This document shows, piece after piece, positions 25,430-33,999 of a stretch of 33,999 bases of DNA. The translations under genes were made by a program, and so were the position numbers. Numbering within the stretch: position 1 is the stretch's first letter; every line of letters starts with the position of its first letter. A model generated the notes under the pieces. The model did no database searches. It was given only the letters and a program-made list of their open reading frames with translations, and was not told the DNA's origin. The stretch comes from Oceanobacillus damuensis (lineage in GTDB: Bacteria; Bacillota; Bacilli; Bacillales; Amphibacillaceae), in contig NZ_LQNF01000039.1 of assembly GCF_001618145.1 (NCBI RefSeq), positions 1 to 33,999 of the forward strand, in the 5' to 3' direction.

Positions 25430-26104
25430 TTTCTAGTTCAATATTTATTATAAACTTCTAATATGGAAAATTCTATAGAACCTTACAAAAAAAGGTATTG
25501 TAAAATTAAAAACCTATATCATTCTTTTCACTGCTCTCCTTTATAATAACAAGTACATCCAATAAGAAAAACTAAAGGGGTTTACGCCATTTATTTTTTC
25601 AAATCAGTATTTGAAGTGATAACTATTACTTAGTGAATCATTTTCTGCATTCGATATACCATTTTCGATAAATCTTCTCTTCTATTTTTAATCATTAATG
25701 ATGGTTACTAAAACCTGATGTCCTATTTGCACATGACTATGGTCAATTGTCCCTTTCCCAAAATAGCAATCTAAAAAACTAGGTCTTACATAATATTACA
25801 ACATGAACCACCTGCTCTTGAGGTACAAGGGAAAGAAACGGGGTAGCTTATCGGGATGAATCATCCTAATCACCCGGTATTTGGGCTTGCGCATTTACAG
25901 GATATCCACCTATTCGGAAACTCCATTTTATACCACGGAAAACCTATCAGTGGTTTCATCGTGACACTGCCCTTTCATGAATTAACGTTCGGGTTATGAC
26001 CAGTTTTCTTGGGTTTTATTAGGAGAAAAGGGGCTTTTTTTAGGATTGACAAGCTATTGGCCAATCGTTACGATAAAATATAGCAGTATTTTACATCTAC
26101 TAGA
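25430..26104. other. Intergenic region upstream of the MBOAT gene, with an unidentified coding fragment
   Basis: It is mostly AT-rich with no full gene. At 25856-25999 (plus) a 47-codon frame gives a protein-like string beginning MNHPNHPVFGLAHLQDIHLF and ending LPFHELTFGL. The amino-acid make-up and the codon regularity suggest a fragment of a real gene, but I do not recognise the family. It has no ribosome binding site. Confidence 0.4.
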
Positions 26105-26119
26105 ATGAAGGTGGCCTCC

Positions 26120-27541
26120 TTGGTCTTTAGCAGCTTGCTTTTTCTGTTTGTCTTTTTGCCAATCGTACTCATTACATACTTTGTCGTACCTTTTACTTTA
26201 AAAAATATCTTGCTATTAATTGCTAGCCTGTTCTTCTATGCATGGGGAGAACCTGCTTATATTTTCCTTATGTTGTTTTCTATTTTGATGAATTATATTT
26301 TTGGATTGCTCATTCATTACAAACAACATAAAAAAACCTACACGGCTCTTGCAGTAGTAGGTAATCTAACTTTATTGGGCTATTACAAATACAGTTCCTT
26401 TTTCATTGAAAATATTAATGCTATATTTAATACGCAGATTGCTAATGAACCTTTACCATTGCCAATCGGAATTTCCTTTTTTACCTTTCAAGCAATGAGC
26501 TATATTATTGATATATATCGGAAAGATGCCATGGTGCAAAGGAATTTATTTAATCTAGCGTTATATATATCTTTATTTCCGCAGCTTGTTGCAGGTCCAA
26601 TCGTGCGTTATAACACAATTGCAGAGCAATTAAAAAGCCGGATACATAACATTCCATTATTTGCCGATGGAGTAAGACAATTTATAATTGGTCTTGCTAA
26701 GAAAGTCATTATCGCAAATCCATTAGGAGAGATTGCCGACAATATCTTTGCCGCATCACCAAATGAGATCAGTGTCACAACAGCATGGATTGGAATTCTT
26801 GCTTATACATTACAAATATACTTCGATTTTTCCGGTTATAGCGATATGGCAATTGGACTAGGGAAAATATTTGGATTCAAGTTTCCTGCTAACTTCAATT
26901 ACCCATACATATCAAAAAGTATCAGTGATTTCTGGAGAAGATGGCATATTTCGTTATCAAGCTGGTTCCGAGATTATGTTTACATTCCATTGGGGGGTAA
27001 TCGAAAGGGTGTACTGAAAACCTATCGCAACCTCTTAATCGTATGGACCCTTACTGGTTTTTGGCACGGTGCCAGTTGGACGTTTATGGCCTGGGGATTA
27101 TATTACGGAATCATCATAAGCTTGGAGAGGGCAGGCCTTAAAAAGATCCTAAGCCGTCTATGGAGTCCACTGCAGCATCTTTATGTTCTTATTATTGTAA
27201 TGGTTGGATGGGTTTTCTTCAGAGCGGATAACTTCACCTATTCTTATGAATACTTACAAAGCATGTTTTTTTTAAATGAGGTTGGATTAATTGATTATAC
27301 AGCAAAACTATATCTTCATGATAAAGCATATTTGCTCCTGCTAGGGATCACTTTTAGTCTTCCAGTTTACCCTTGGTTCATTAATAAATTATCGCAATAT
27401 GAGGCTAACCGTCGATTACGGCCTTTAGCTGTCACCATTCGTTACGGAATCGGTCCATTTTTATACATGTTCCTATTCACACTTGTTACCATGTTCTTGG
27501 TAAATTCAACGTATAATCCATTTATTTATTTTCAATTTTAA
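26120..27541 (+). CDS. patA: MBOAT-family O-acyltransferase, PatA-like
   Basis: Moves acetyl groups across the membrane so that a partner protein can O-acetylate an extracytoplasmic polysaccharide. Many membrane helices; MBOAT motifs include PIGISFFTFQAMSYIIDIYR, LVAGPIVRY, SDFWRRWHISLSSWFRDYVYIPLGG and the catalytic-His block GFWHGASWTF. The frame opens at ATG 26105, but GAAGGTGG there is the ribosome binding site for TTG 26120, giving the family-typical start (M)VFSSLLFLFVFLPI (473 residues). The DHHW protein at 28059 is its expected partner. In B. anthracis, PatA/PatB pairs acetylate the secondary wall polysaccharide and affect S-layer assembly; the SecA2/SLH context supports the same role here, by inference. 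Confidence 0.9.
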   Translation: MVFSSLLFLFVFLPIVLITYFVVPFTLKNILLLIASLFFYAWGEPAYIFLMLFSILMNYIFGLLIHYKQHKKTYTALAVVGNLTLLGYYKYSSFFIENINAIFNTQIANEPLPLPIGISFFTFQAMSYIIDIYRKDAMVQRNLFNLALYISLFPQLVAGPIVRYNTIAEQLKSRIHNIPLFADGVRQFIIGLAKKVIIANPLGEIADNIFAASPNEISVTTAWIGILAYTLQIYFDFSGYSDMAIGLGKIFGFKFPANFNYPYISKSISDFWRRWHISLSSWFRDYVYIPLGGNRKGVLKTYRNLLIVWTLTGFWHGASWTFMAWGLYYGIIISLERAGLKKILSRLWSPLQHLYVLIIVMVGWVFFRADNFTYSYEYLQSMFFLNEVGLIDYTAKLYLHDKAYLLLLGITFSLPVYPWFINKLSQYEANRRLRPLAVTIRYGIGPFLYMFLFTLVTMFLVNSTYNPFIYFQF

Positions 27542-27542
27542 A

Positions 27543-27580
27543 AAAAGACTTCCCTTACAATGTGAGAAGTCTTTTCTTGT
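27543..27580 (+). terminator. Terminator of the MBOAT gene
   Basis: Stem AAAAGACTTC (27543-27552) / GAAGTCTTTT (27566-27575) followed by CTTG and T-rich DNA, directly after the stop codon. Confidence 0.88.
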
Positions 27581-27589
27581 TTGTTTGTC

Positions 27590-28038
27590 TCACGATGTGC
27601 AAACTGTCGTGATAAAATCCGTATTGGTAACAGGTTCATCAACTTTCAAATTGTTTTCAGAAACCTCCATAGATCAGCCCGTAATTTAAAAGAGTTTGAA
27701 TTGACTCATCAAATCAGGTAACCTCGTAGGGGTATCCTATGTTAAATGCTTCCAGGTATGCGCCATGATCTGTCAACATTGTTTGCATCTCTTTAATCAG
27801 GCTTTCATTGCCACTCATTTGCCTGAAATTCACTTTTTCTTCAATTTCCAAAGAGGCTGGCAGCGCCTGCAGCTTCTCCTACCGCAATGCCAGTTGGGAC
27901 AATTCTGGCACTATGGATGAATATCCGGCAGAACGCCCCACAACAAGCAAATCCTCTACACCATTTCTCGCTTCTGAAACTGCTGCTGCCACCTATAAGG
28001 GTCACTAGTAAAAGAATACTGATAACTACCTTTTTCAT
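27590..28038 (-). pseudogene. Decayed FAD-dependent oxidoreductase gene
   Basis: The minus-strand ATG at 28038 with GAGGG opens a signal-peptide-like MKKVVISILLLVTLIGG, then frames change. VSEARNGVEDLLVVGRSAGY, SARIVPTGIAVGEAAGAA, a helical stretch with SLIKEMQTMLTDHGAYLEAF, and NLKVDEPVTNTDFITTV are spread over three frames with several stops. The RIVPTGIAVGEAAG block is the C-terminal FAD-binding signature of a secreted oxidoreductase family. The central catalytic part is deleted, leaving signal peptide fused to tail. It sits between the converging patA and patB-like genes. Confidence 0.75.
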
Positions 28039-28058
28039 AATTCCCTCTGAGTATTTCG

Positions 28059-29273
28059 TCATTTTGTTTGATCAAAATCAAATAAATGGTCTAATGTTCT
28101 TCCATTACTATATAGAAAAACCACAGCATCATAATCTCCCTTTTCCAAATAATCATATAAGCTTTCCCCTTTGTTATGCCGTAGATCATAAAAGGTAGTG
28201 TGTTGGAAGTGGTTCGCAAGCAATGGAACAAGTGGGTTGGCATACGAGTCTTTTAAAAAAAGCACCTTAGAATTCTTTTCCTTCTTATACGGGTTTATAA
28301 TATGAAGTTCACTATAATCTGTCGTAAAAACTTCTGCATATGTGACCTGTTCCTGGTTCAGCTGATTTGCTTTTCCAAAAATATCTTGAAAGGAAACTTC
28401 ATTTTCTGGTTCTAACCCTCTAATAAAAGTTTGCCATTTCCCTGTTTGAATCTGATTCGAAACCGCATAGCATATTTCTTCCCCAGATGGCTCCAATGTT
28501 TCATATAACTGCTGATTGTATATTCCCATAAATGTTTTGTCCTTAATACATTTCTTTGTAAATTCTTCCGGGTTAAATGGTCCATCTTCATAAATTGGCA
28601 TACTAGCGTCAAATGTATTACGAATAACTTCATAGGCAGCGAGTGCTCCAGTCATATTCCAATGATGGTCAGTTTTATAATAGAAATCCTTGTAATCTTT
28701 CAGCCCAAACTTCTTTTGCCATTCATCTGCAACATCAATGACTTGAATATGTTCTTCAGGAAATTTAGATAGGAGTGTCTCTTTATCTAAATCACCAATA
28801 CTCGGCTCTACCCAACCAGGGTAATTTATATCCAGCATATTTCGCCGATCTGGAAGTGAAAAGAAGTACAATGATATCTCACGTTTATTCGTATAATCTT
28901 TTAATTGTTCTATATTTGTAGTGGCCATCTGAATTGCATCTTTATTTACTTCCGTAAAGGGTTTTGGATACACCCACTCTCCATCGATATAATAATTATC
29001 ATTTAAAAAGGTTTGATTAGTAACTTTTTGCCATAGAAGGTGACTTTTTATCCAATCATCTCTATAATAAAACTGATCCGTAATATAACTCTCAAATTTC
29101 TGCATATAAGTACCGTCAATAATAGATTCTTTGTCAATTTCTGGTTTTTGTGCAAGGGAACGGTTTTCCGATTCTGATATATCATGATCATTCGTAAGAA
29201 AAACCATACTGCCGAAGAAGAGCAGAAAGGCAGCGAATAATATGATAAGAATGAGATTAGAAAATAGTTTCAT
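28059..29273 (-). CDS. patB: DHHW-family (AlgJ/PatB-like) O-acetyltransferase partner
   Basis: 404 residues: an N-terminal membrane anchor (about 5-26) and an extracytoplasmic domain of the AlgJ/AlgX/DHHW type. TDHHWN at 201-206 holds the catalytic Asp-His pair and VLFLKDSYANPLVPLL near 330-345 carries the Ser. PDRRNMLDINYP and ENRSLAQKP near the start are also typical. ATG with AAGGAG at 10 bases. It would receive acetyl groups from the MBOAT protein and transfer them to a wall polysaccharide. Unusually, it is convergent with patA rather than in one operon. The symbol is by analogy; a specific B. anthracis counterpart is not proven. Confidence 0.85.
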   Translation of the reverse strand: MKLFSNLILIILFAAFLLFFGSMVFLTNDHDISESENRSLAQKPEIDKESIIDGTYMQKFESYITDQFYYRDDWIKSHLLWQKVTNQTFLNDNYYIDGEWVYPKPFTEVNKDAIQMATTNIEQLKDYTNKREISLYFFSLPDRRNMLDINYPGWVEPSIGDLDKETLLSKFPEEHIQVIDVADEWQKKFGLKDYKDFYYKTDHHWNMTGALAAYEVIRNTFDASMPIYEDGPFNPEEFTKKCIKDKTFMGIYNQQLYETLEPSGEEICYAVSNQIQTGKWQTFIRGLEPENEVSFQDIFGKANQLNQEQVTYAEVFTTDYSELHIINPYKKEKNSKVLFLKDSYANPLVPLLANHFQHTTFYDLRHNKGESLYDYLEKGDYDAVVFLYSNGRTLDHLFDFDQTK

Positions 29274-29466
29274 TCTATACTTTCTCCTTATATCTAATAA
29301 AAGCAGCTATGTTTTTGCAATTATAAATTTTGTATATATGATATACTTATCCAAGTATTAACTACATTTAATTTCACTATCTACTATGTTACTCTGATAA
29401 CTTGAATAATTCAATGATCTATCCGAAAATCAAATGTAGAGAAAACTATAGGAGTGCCAAAAATAA

Positions 29467-30468
29467 ATGAGCAAAAATTTGAGAAACAAGCTTTGTCCCT
29501 GTGGCAGTGGAAAGAAATATAAAAAATGTTGTGGTACAAACCAAACTCTTAAAATAGATGCTAATATGATTAATCATGAGTTATACGAGCTGCACGAAAG
29601 CTTTATCGATGAAACAACAATCAAGCATGGGCAGCTTATAGAGGAAACCTTGCAAACATATCATCAATCTGCGTTTGATGAATATGATGAAATGCAGCAA
29701 ATCTATCAAAACGGTCTATTGATTTGGTTGTTTACAAATCCTGTACATTCACTATTAAAGGATTTTATTACTAACAAAAAATATAAGTTACATAAAAAGT
29801 CACTGTTATTGGCCGATAAATGGAAGAATGTTTCTCCTACTGTCGTAGAAATAGTTGCACTAAGCACGGGAAATCAGCAATTCATTCAAGTAAGAAGTCT
29901 GATAACTGGTGATCGCTATATTATACCTGTACAAAATAAAAAGGGCTATGTGGTTGGCAGCTTATTATTAGGTTCCATTATTCCATTTGCAAGTCATCAT
30001 AATTTCCTCTTTAGTATGATTAAGTTATACAATCACGCTAAAGCAGATGTACTGGAGCTAATCTACCATTCTCAGAAAAGGGACGGGCAAATTTCTGCTC
30101 ACTTTCCATCTTTCTATTCCGATCTTTTAAAATTAGGCATAAATGATGATGGTGAGCAAAGGAATCTTTACCATGAGGTATCACAATTATTCGCAAATCA
30201 TATGACTGATAAAAACATATCAGATGATTTAATCCTAAAGGGGTTAAAAGCTTGGGAGAATTATTGCAGGAGCGAAGAGCCAACATTTAAAAAGATTGAT
30301 TCTTATGCAGCTGCAGTAGAATATTTCACATTGAAGCTCTCCTCAAATCAACATGGTGTTACACAAAACCAACTCGCAAAAGAATATGGCATATCCCCAG
30401 GAAGCGTATCTGCCAATTATCGCAAACTCGAAAATGCTCTTAATCAAGAAAAGCCGAGTTCTACTTGA
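29467..30468 (+). CDS. SEC-C motif protein with C-terminal helix-turn-helix
   Basis: 333 residues. It starts with a SEC-C zinc motif, CPCGSGKKYKKCC (residues 10-22), the same module found at the end of housekeeping SecA, then an all-helical middle region rich in acidic and aromatic residues. A C-terminal helix-turn-helix follows (about 298-325: GVTQNQLAKEYGISPGSVSANYRKL). It has no signal peptide or membrane segment. GGAG lies 12 bases before the ATG, an unusually long spacing. The last codons overlap its own terminator stem. It is divergent from patB. A regulator that binds Zn is plausible, but its function is unknown. Confidence 0.85.
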   Translation: MSKNLRNKLCPCGSGKKYKKCCGTNQTLKIDANMINHELYELHESFIDETTIKHGQLIEETLQTYHQSAFDEYDEMQQIYQNGLLIWLFTNPVHSLLKDFITNKKYKLHKKSLLLADKWKNVSPTVVEIVALSTGNQQFIQVRSLITGDRYIIPVQNKKGYVVGSLLLGSIIPFASHHNFLFSMIKLYNHAKADVLELIYHSQKRDGQISAHFPSFYSDLLKLGINDDGEQRNLYHEVSQLFANHMTDKNISDDLILKGLKAWENYCRSEEPTFKKIDSYAAAVEYFTLKLSSNQHGVTQNQLAKEYGISPGSVSANYRKLENALNQEKPSST

Positions 30469-30493
30469 ATTAAGTAGAACTCGGTTATTTTTA
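30454..30493 (+). terminator. Terminator overlapping the end of the SEC-C gene
   Basis: A perfect 13-bp stem CCGAGTTCTACTT / AAGTAGAACTCGG followed by TTATTTTTAT. The left arm lies inside the coding sequence and the stop codon (30466-30468) overlaps it. Confidence 0.92.
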
Positions 30494-30647
30494 TGGATAT
30501 ATAATCTTGCCGGCATTTATTTCACACAACTATAAATTTTTGGCTTTTAACTGTAGACGGAATGGTCTGACCTATCATTTACTTTTAGTATATCTAGATG
30601 TATACTTAGTAGTTGATAAAAAAGAATAGTTATTGGAGATGTAAAAT

Positions 30648-32651
30648 ATGAGGGATTTACGTATTCCGGAGAAGAAGTTTCGTCCGGAGCTTGAGGGAAT
30701 TCGTGTGGTGGCTGCTTTTCTAGTTGCAATCTATCATATATGGATTGGTTCTGTATCTGGTGGTGTAGACGTATTTTTTATTGTATCAGGTTATTTGATA
30801 ACAATTTCCCTGCTCAATCGGATTGAAAGAGATGGGAAAATAAACTATATTGACAATTTGCTAGGGCTAGGAAGGCGTTTATTACCAATGGCTATGACGG
30901 TTCTGCTTACGACAATCGTTCTATCGTTTTTAATTATGCCAACGGTACAATGGAAACAAATTATTTCGGAGGTTTTCTCTTCAGCTTTCTATTACCAAAA
31001 CTGGCAATTAGCGACAAATTCTGTAGACTATTTAGCACAGAATAATCAGGCAAGCCCACTGCAGCATTTTTGGGCTCTTTCGATACAAGGTCAGTTTTAC
31101 ATAACATGGCCATTTCTAATTACGTTTGTATTCATTCTTGCGAGAAGGGTTTTAAAAACACCACTCCGTAAGACATTATTAGCCGTTCTTTTAGTTATCT
31201 TTACAGCTTCTTTAAGCTACTCCATCTATATTACAAATGTAAACCAACCATGGGCATACTTCGATACGTTTGCACGTGTTTGGGAGTTTAGTTTAGGAGG
31301 AATGCTTGCGATATTGCTTCCGTATATTCAAATAAATCGTATTCTAAGTTTTATTCTTGGATGGATCGGCCTTTCAATCATTTGTTTTACTGGAATCCTA
31401 TTACCCGTTTCCTCCGTCTTTCCTGGTTATGCAGCATTATTGCCAACAACTGGGGTCATGTTAGTAATTATTGCAGGAGAAAATTACAATAAATACGGTG
31501 TTAATAAATTTTTAGGCTCTAAACCTTTTCTAAAACTAGGTGGCATTTCCTATGGATTTTATCTATGGCATTGGCCACTGCTTATTTTCTATTATAGCTA
31601 CTTCAATACGGATTCCGTAACCTTAGCTGGCGGACTTGTTATTATTGGTTTAACATTAATCCTTTCCTATACTTTAACAAAACTACTGGAGACTCCAATT
31701 AGAGCACTAAGTGTTAAGCACTCGAAGAAAAAGCTTATACCGATTTTAGCAGCATTTTTATTTACTACTACGCTAGCAAATAGTGTCTGGGCCGTCTATG
31801 TAAACGAAACACAAACTGTGCCGGAAGAATTTGCACAAGACGATTATCCTGGGGCTCTAGCAATTCATGGAAATATCCAACCAACTCCAGAAGTAAAGCC
31901 ACTATTAGAAGACCCGACTTCCATAGAAGCTCTTCCTGAATTTTATTCAGATGGATCCTGTTACTCTTCGATGCGTGAATCAAAGGTTACATTGTGCTCA
32001 TACGGCGATACAGAAGATCCCGAGTATACGATAGCACTTGTTGGAGGTTCTCATTCAGGACATTGGTTCCCTGCTTTGAAAGAAATATCATATGAGTTAA
32101 ACGTTCAAATTGATGTGTACAATAAGGATGCTTGTCGTTTTTCTGCTGATGATATGGGTGAAACATTAAGCGAGACATGTATTACATGGAATGAAAATGT
32201 AGTTGAGCCACTATTAGAGGCAAAACCAGATATTATCTTTACAACGGCTAACGTTGCTGAACAGGCAACGATTCCTCAGGGATATATTGATCAATGGAAA
32301 AAATTCGATGGTGGGAGTGAGATTTTTGCTATACGTGATACACCGAATATGCAGTTAGATATTCCCCTTTGCTTAGAGCAGAACGATGAGGAAGCATGCT
32401 CTATTGCAAGAGATGAAGTTCTCTCTGAGGAAATACCGTGGGAAAATACAGATGGATTACCTGAGAATGTAACATTTGCGGACTTATCTAACTACTTCTG
32501 TGATGAGGAGACATGCTATCCGGTAATTGGAAACATAGTTGTTTATCGAGATAAACATCATATTACCAATCTTTATTCTGAAACACTTGCGGAGCCATTA
32601 AAAGAAGAACTATTAAAGACCATCGAAAAAATTGACCTGGCACGAGAATAA
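30648..32651 (+). CDS. oatA: OatA-like O-acyltransferase (acyltransferase-3 plus SGNH)
   Basis: 667 residues. The N-terminal acyltransferase-3 membrane domain (about 13-360) shows RPELEGIRVVAAFLVAIYHI (His30), SGGVDVFFIVSGYLI and GFYLWHWPLLIFYYS, with about ten helices. After a linker, an extracytoplasmic SGNH domain (about 460-660) follows with ALVGGSHSGHWFPAL (Ser nucleophile block) and YRDKHHITNLY (Asp-x-x-His). Such enzymes O-acetylate peptidoglycan MurNAc or secondary wall polymers. TTGGAG precedes the ATG at 9 bases. It is monocistronic, ends with a terminator, and complements the PatA/PatB pair as a second surface acetylation route. Confidence 0.93.
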   Translation: MRDLRIPEKKFRPELEGIRVVAAFLVAIYHIWIGSVSGGVDVFFIVSGYLITISLLNRIERDGKINYIDNLLGLGRRLLPMAMTVLLTTIVLSFLIMPTVQWKQIISEVFSSAFYYQNWQLATNSVDYLAQNNQASPLQHFWALSIQGQFYITWPFLITFVFILARRVLKTPLRKTLLAVLLVIFTASLSYSIYITNVNQPWAYFDTFARVWEFSLGGMLAILLPYIQINRILSFILGWIGLSIICFTGILLPVSSVFPGYAALLPTTGVMLVIIAGENYNKYGVNKFLGSKPFLKLGGISYGFYLWHWPLLIFYYSYFNTDSVTLAGGLVIIGLTLILSYTLTKLLETPIRALSVKHSKKKLIPILAAFLFTTTLANSVWAVYVNETQTVPEEFAQDDYPGALAIHGNIQPTPEVKPLLEDPTSIEALPEFYSDGSCYSSMRESKVTLCSYGDTEDPEYTIALVGGSHSGHWFPALKEISYELNVQIDVYNKDACRFSADDMGETLSETCITWNENVVEPLLEAKPDIIFTTANVAEQATIPQGYIDQWKKFDGGSEIFAIRDTPNMQLDIPLCLEQNDEEACSIARDEVLSEEIPWENTDGLPENVTFADLSNYFCDEETCYPVIGNIVVYRDKHHITNLYSETLAEPLKEELLKTIEKIDLARE

Positions 32652-32690
32652 GGCTTAAATTACAATTTTTTTAATCTGCCTACCTTAAGG

Positions 32691-32724
32691 GGGAGCATAT
32701 CAAACAGTGATATGCTCTCTTTTG
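32691..32724 (+). terminator. Terminator of the OatA-like gene
   Basis: Stem GAGCATATC (32693-32701) / GATATGCTC (32709-32717) with a 7-base loop and TCTTTTGTT tail, 40 bases after the stop. Confidence 0.9.
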
Positions 32725-32737
32725 TTATAACTGAGAG

Positions 32738-32770
32738 AGCGGGCACCCACTTATGTGGCTGCCCCTCGCA
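32738..32770. repeat. GC-rich hairpin in the gap after oatA
   Basis: GGGCA-C-CCAC / GTGG-C-TGCCC around TTAT, with one mismatch, in otherwise AT-rich DNA; A-rich sequence follows. It may be an extra terminator or a small repeat element. The gap 32652-32941 has no gene. Confidence 0.5.
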
Positions 32771-32941
32771 TAAAAAATATATGGGTCCTATTAAGACATA
32801 TGGCTTAAATTTTACGCTGATATAGAGTATACATCAGATAAGTATATACTTTACGTAATATATGCACAGATGAAGATTATATATAAGATATAATTTAGCC
32901 ATTTAGAATAATGGTCAAAAAAGACTTGCAAAGATTTCTCT

Positions 32942-33850
32942 CTATAGGGTTTTGCATTCAACTGAAAGGTTTCGAGCAAGTTCATAATCAATCGTGTCCA
33001 TTTTTCCATCACGGAGAGATTTAATTTTTTGTTCTGCTTTTACTCTTTCTTGATGTGTAATATTTCTGTCCAGCTGTTTTATTAATCGGTCAAGTGATGC
33101 TAGCCCATTCCACGGCTCACTCTGTATGAGTTGATCAAGAATAATATCTATTCTTTCAGTGGGAATGGTTGCAAAATTAACTAAAGGTATTTTTTTTAAG
33201 GTTTCTAAAAGTACTTTCTTATCTTTTCTATCAGTAAGCTCCTTAATGCTATCTTCCAAAGCGGTTGTTTTTTCTTTAACTGCTTCTACAGTTGCACCAT
33301 TGTGATATTTATCTATTACTTCAGCAACTACATATTCTCTGCCAGTTTTACCTAAGTTGATGAATTCATTGCCTGCTTCTTCTATGGACTTCGCCATTAA
33401 ATTTTGTTCAGGTGACATTTCAGGAGCAGTATATTCATCACTTAATGACTTAACGAAAGTATCAAGTTCTTTCATAATGCTTGTTTTTAGGGGGCAAATC
33501 TGGACAGGGGTAATTAATCTGTTCACTTCCTTGGCTTTGTCCATTGAATCAATAAATGCTATTTTTTCCTTGGCAAGATAAAGTTTGTTCACCCAGTTAA
33601 TACGGAATAAAAGTTCATCTTTTAAGTCGATTGATATATGAATATCGTTAACCAAAATCTCAATGTCGTTCAGTTCCTTGATATTTATATTTAGAGATAG
33701 CTCTAATGTCCCTAATCTGTTGCTTAATTCGTTGTATAACTTTTGTTCATCGATCTTCGCAGTATAAGTTACGTAGTATTTATCGTCCTCCGTAGGGAAT
33801 TCAGTTATTTCTTTTGTGGCGACACTTGAGGGCAAAGTTGAAAAATCCAT
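32942..33850 (-). CDS. Uncharacterised 302-residue helical protein
   Basis: ATG with AGGAGG 10 bases upstream. The protein is soluble, acidic and mostly helical, without signal peptide, membrane helix or conserved Cys/His motif. Segments include NELSNRLGTLELSLNINIKEL (a possible coiled coil at about 40-60), TPVQICPLKTSI and a C-terminal half rich in Lys/Glu/Leu with PWNGLASLDRLIKQLDRN. I do not recognise a family. It lies between the OatA-like gene and a group II intron, so it may be part of accessory DNA. Confidence 0.75.
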   Translation of the reverse strand: MDFSTLPSSVATKEITEFPTEDDKYYVTYTAKIDEQKLYNELSNRLGTLELSLNINIKELNDIEILVNDIHISIDLKDELLFRINWVNKLYLAKEKIAFIDSMDKAKEVNRLITPVQICPLKTSIMKELDTFVKSLSDEYTAPEMSPEQNLMAKSIEEAGNEFINLGKTGREYVVAEVIDKYHNGATVEAVKEKTTALEDSIKELTDRKDKKVLLETLKKIPLVNFATIPTERIDIILDQLIQSEPWNGLASLDRLIKQLDRNITHQERVKAEQKIKSLRDGKMDTIDYELARNLSVECKTL

Positions 33851-33943
33851 AATTGTACTTCCTCCTATTTGGTCTCTGATAATCTATTATAAAGCATAAA
33901 AATGTTTATTTGAAAGCCTGAATAAAGTACTTTTTTGAATGTA

Positions 33944-33999
33944 ATCGAGTAGGAGGGGGTGACTAACCCCCGACCTCTCACACCACCGTACGTACGGAT
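33944..33999 (-). mobile_element. 3' end of a class IIC group II intron, continues past the window
   Basis: Read on the minus strand from the window edge: ATCCGTACGTACGGT (3' strand of domain V), GGTGTGAGAGGTC, a domain VI hairpin GGGGGTTAGTCACCCCC, then CTCCTACTCGAT ending at 33944. This is nearly identical in layout to the 3' end of the O. iheyensis intron as I remember it and to the relic at 20981-21300. Domain V and VI look undamaged, so a full intron with a reverse transcriptase may lie outside the window. Confidence 0.85.

Noticed and set aside
32738..32770. tRNA-like or riboswitch-like structure after oatA
   Set aside because: Only a simple hairpin is visible; no cloverleaf, conserved TTCRA arm or known aptamer core.

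Overview
The window looks like the chromosome of a low-GC, Gram-positive member of the Bacillaceae, probably a halotolerant genus close to Oceanobacillus or Virgibacillus. The grounds are AT-rich intergenic DNA, strong AGGAGG-type ribosome binding sites, frequent TTG/GTG starts, an RpiR/PTS sugar cluster with CcpA-like cre sites, a SecA2 plus S-layer assembly protein pair, and group IIC intron sequence resembling the Oceanobacillus iheyensis intron. No rRNA or tRNA gene, CRISPR array or complete IS element was seen.

Region 1 (1-3.7 kb) starts inside a secreted DUF5667-type protein on the minus strand. The open frame runs off the window edge, and a c-di-GMP-I (GEMM) riboswitch lies in its leader. 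A small coiled-coil protein with a probable premature stop, an EamA-family transporter and an unrecognised 130-residue protein follow.

Region 2 (3.7-13 kb) is an amino-sugar uptake and catabolism block: nagB, nagA, nanE and a PTS EIICB (all minus strand), a divergent RpiR regulator, a stand-alone EIIA(Glc)-type protein, and a second, NagP/NagE-like EIICB for GlcNAc. Together they would import and phosphorylate GlcNAc (and perhaps ManNAc), convert ManNAc-6-P to GlcNAc-6-P, deacetylate it and deaminate it to fructose-6-P. A 52-bp tandem repeat and a NERD-domain gene interrupt the block.

Region 3 (13-17 kb) carries cell-wall polymer genes: mnaA (UDP-GlcNAc 2-epimerase), tagD (glycerol-3-P cytidylyltransferase, apparently with an ATT start codon) and an LCP-family wall-polymer ligase.

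Region 4 (17-33 kb) reads as a surface-layer island: secA2 and slaP, a large SLH-anchored subtilisin-like protease, a PatA-like MBOAT and a PatB-like DHHW protein that probably O-acetylate the wall polymer to which SLH domains bind, and an OatA-like acyltransferase. Decayed fragments of SLH, 5'-nucleotidase and FAD-oxidoreductase genes lie among them, suggesting turnover of surface-protein genes here. A relic group IIC intron (20981-21300, minus) sits immediately after a terminator-like hairpin, and the window ends inside the 3' end of a second, intact-looking intron of the same class. All family assignments come from reading the translated sequence and remembered motifs; no database search was run.
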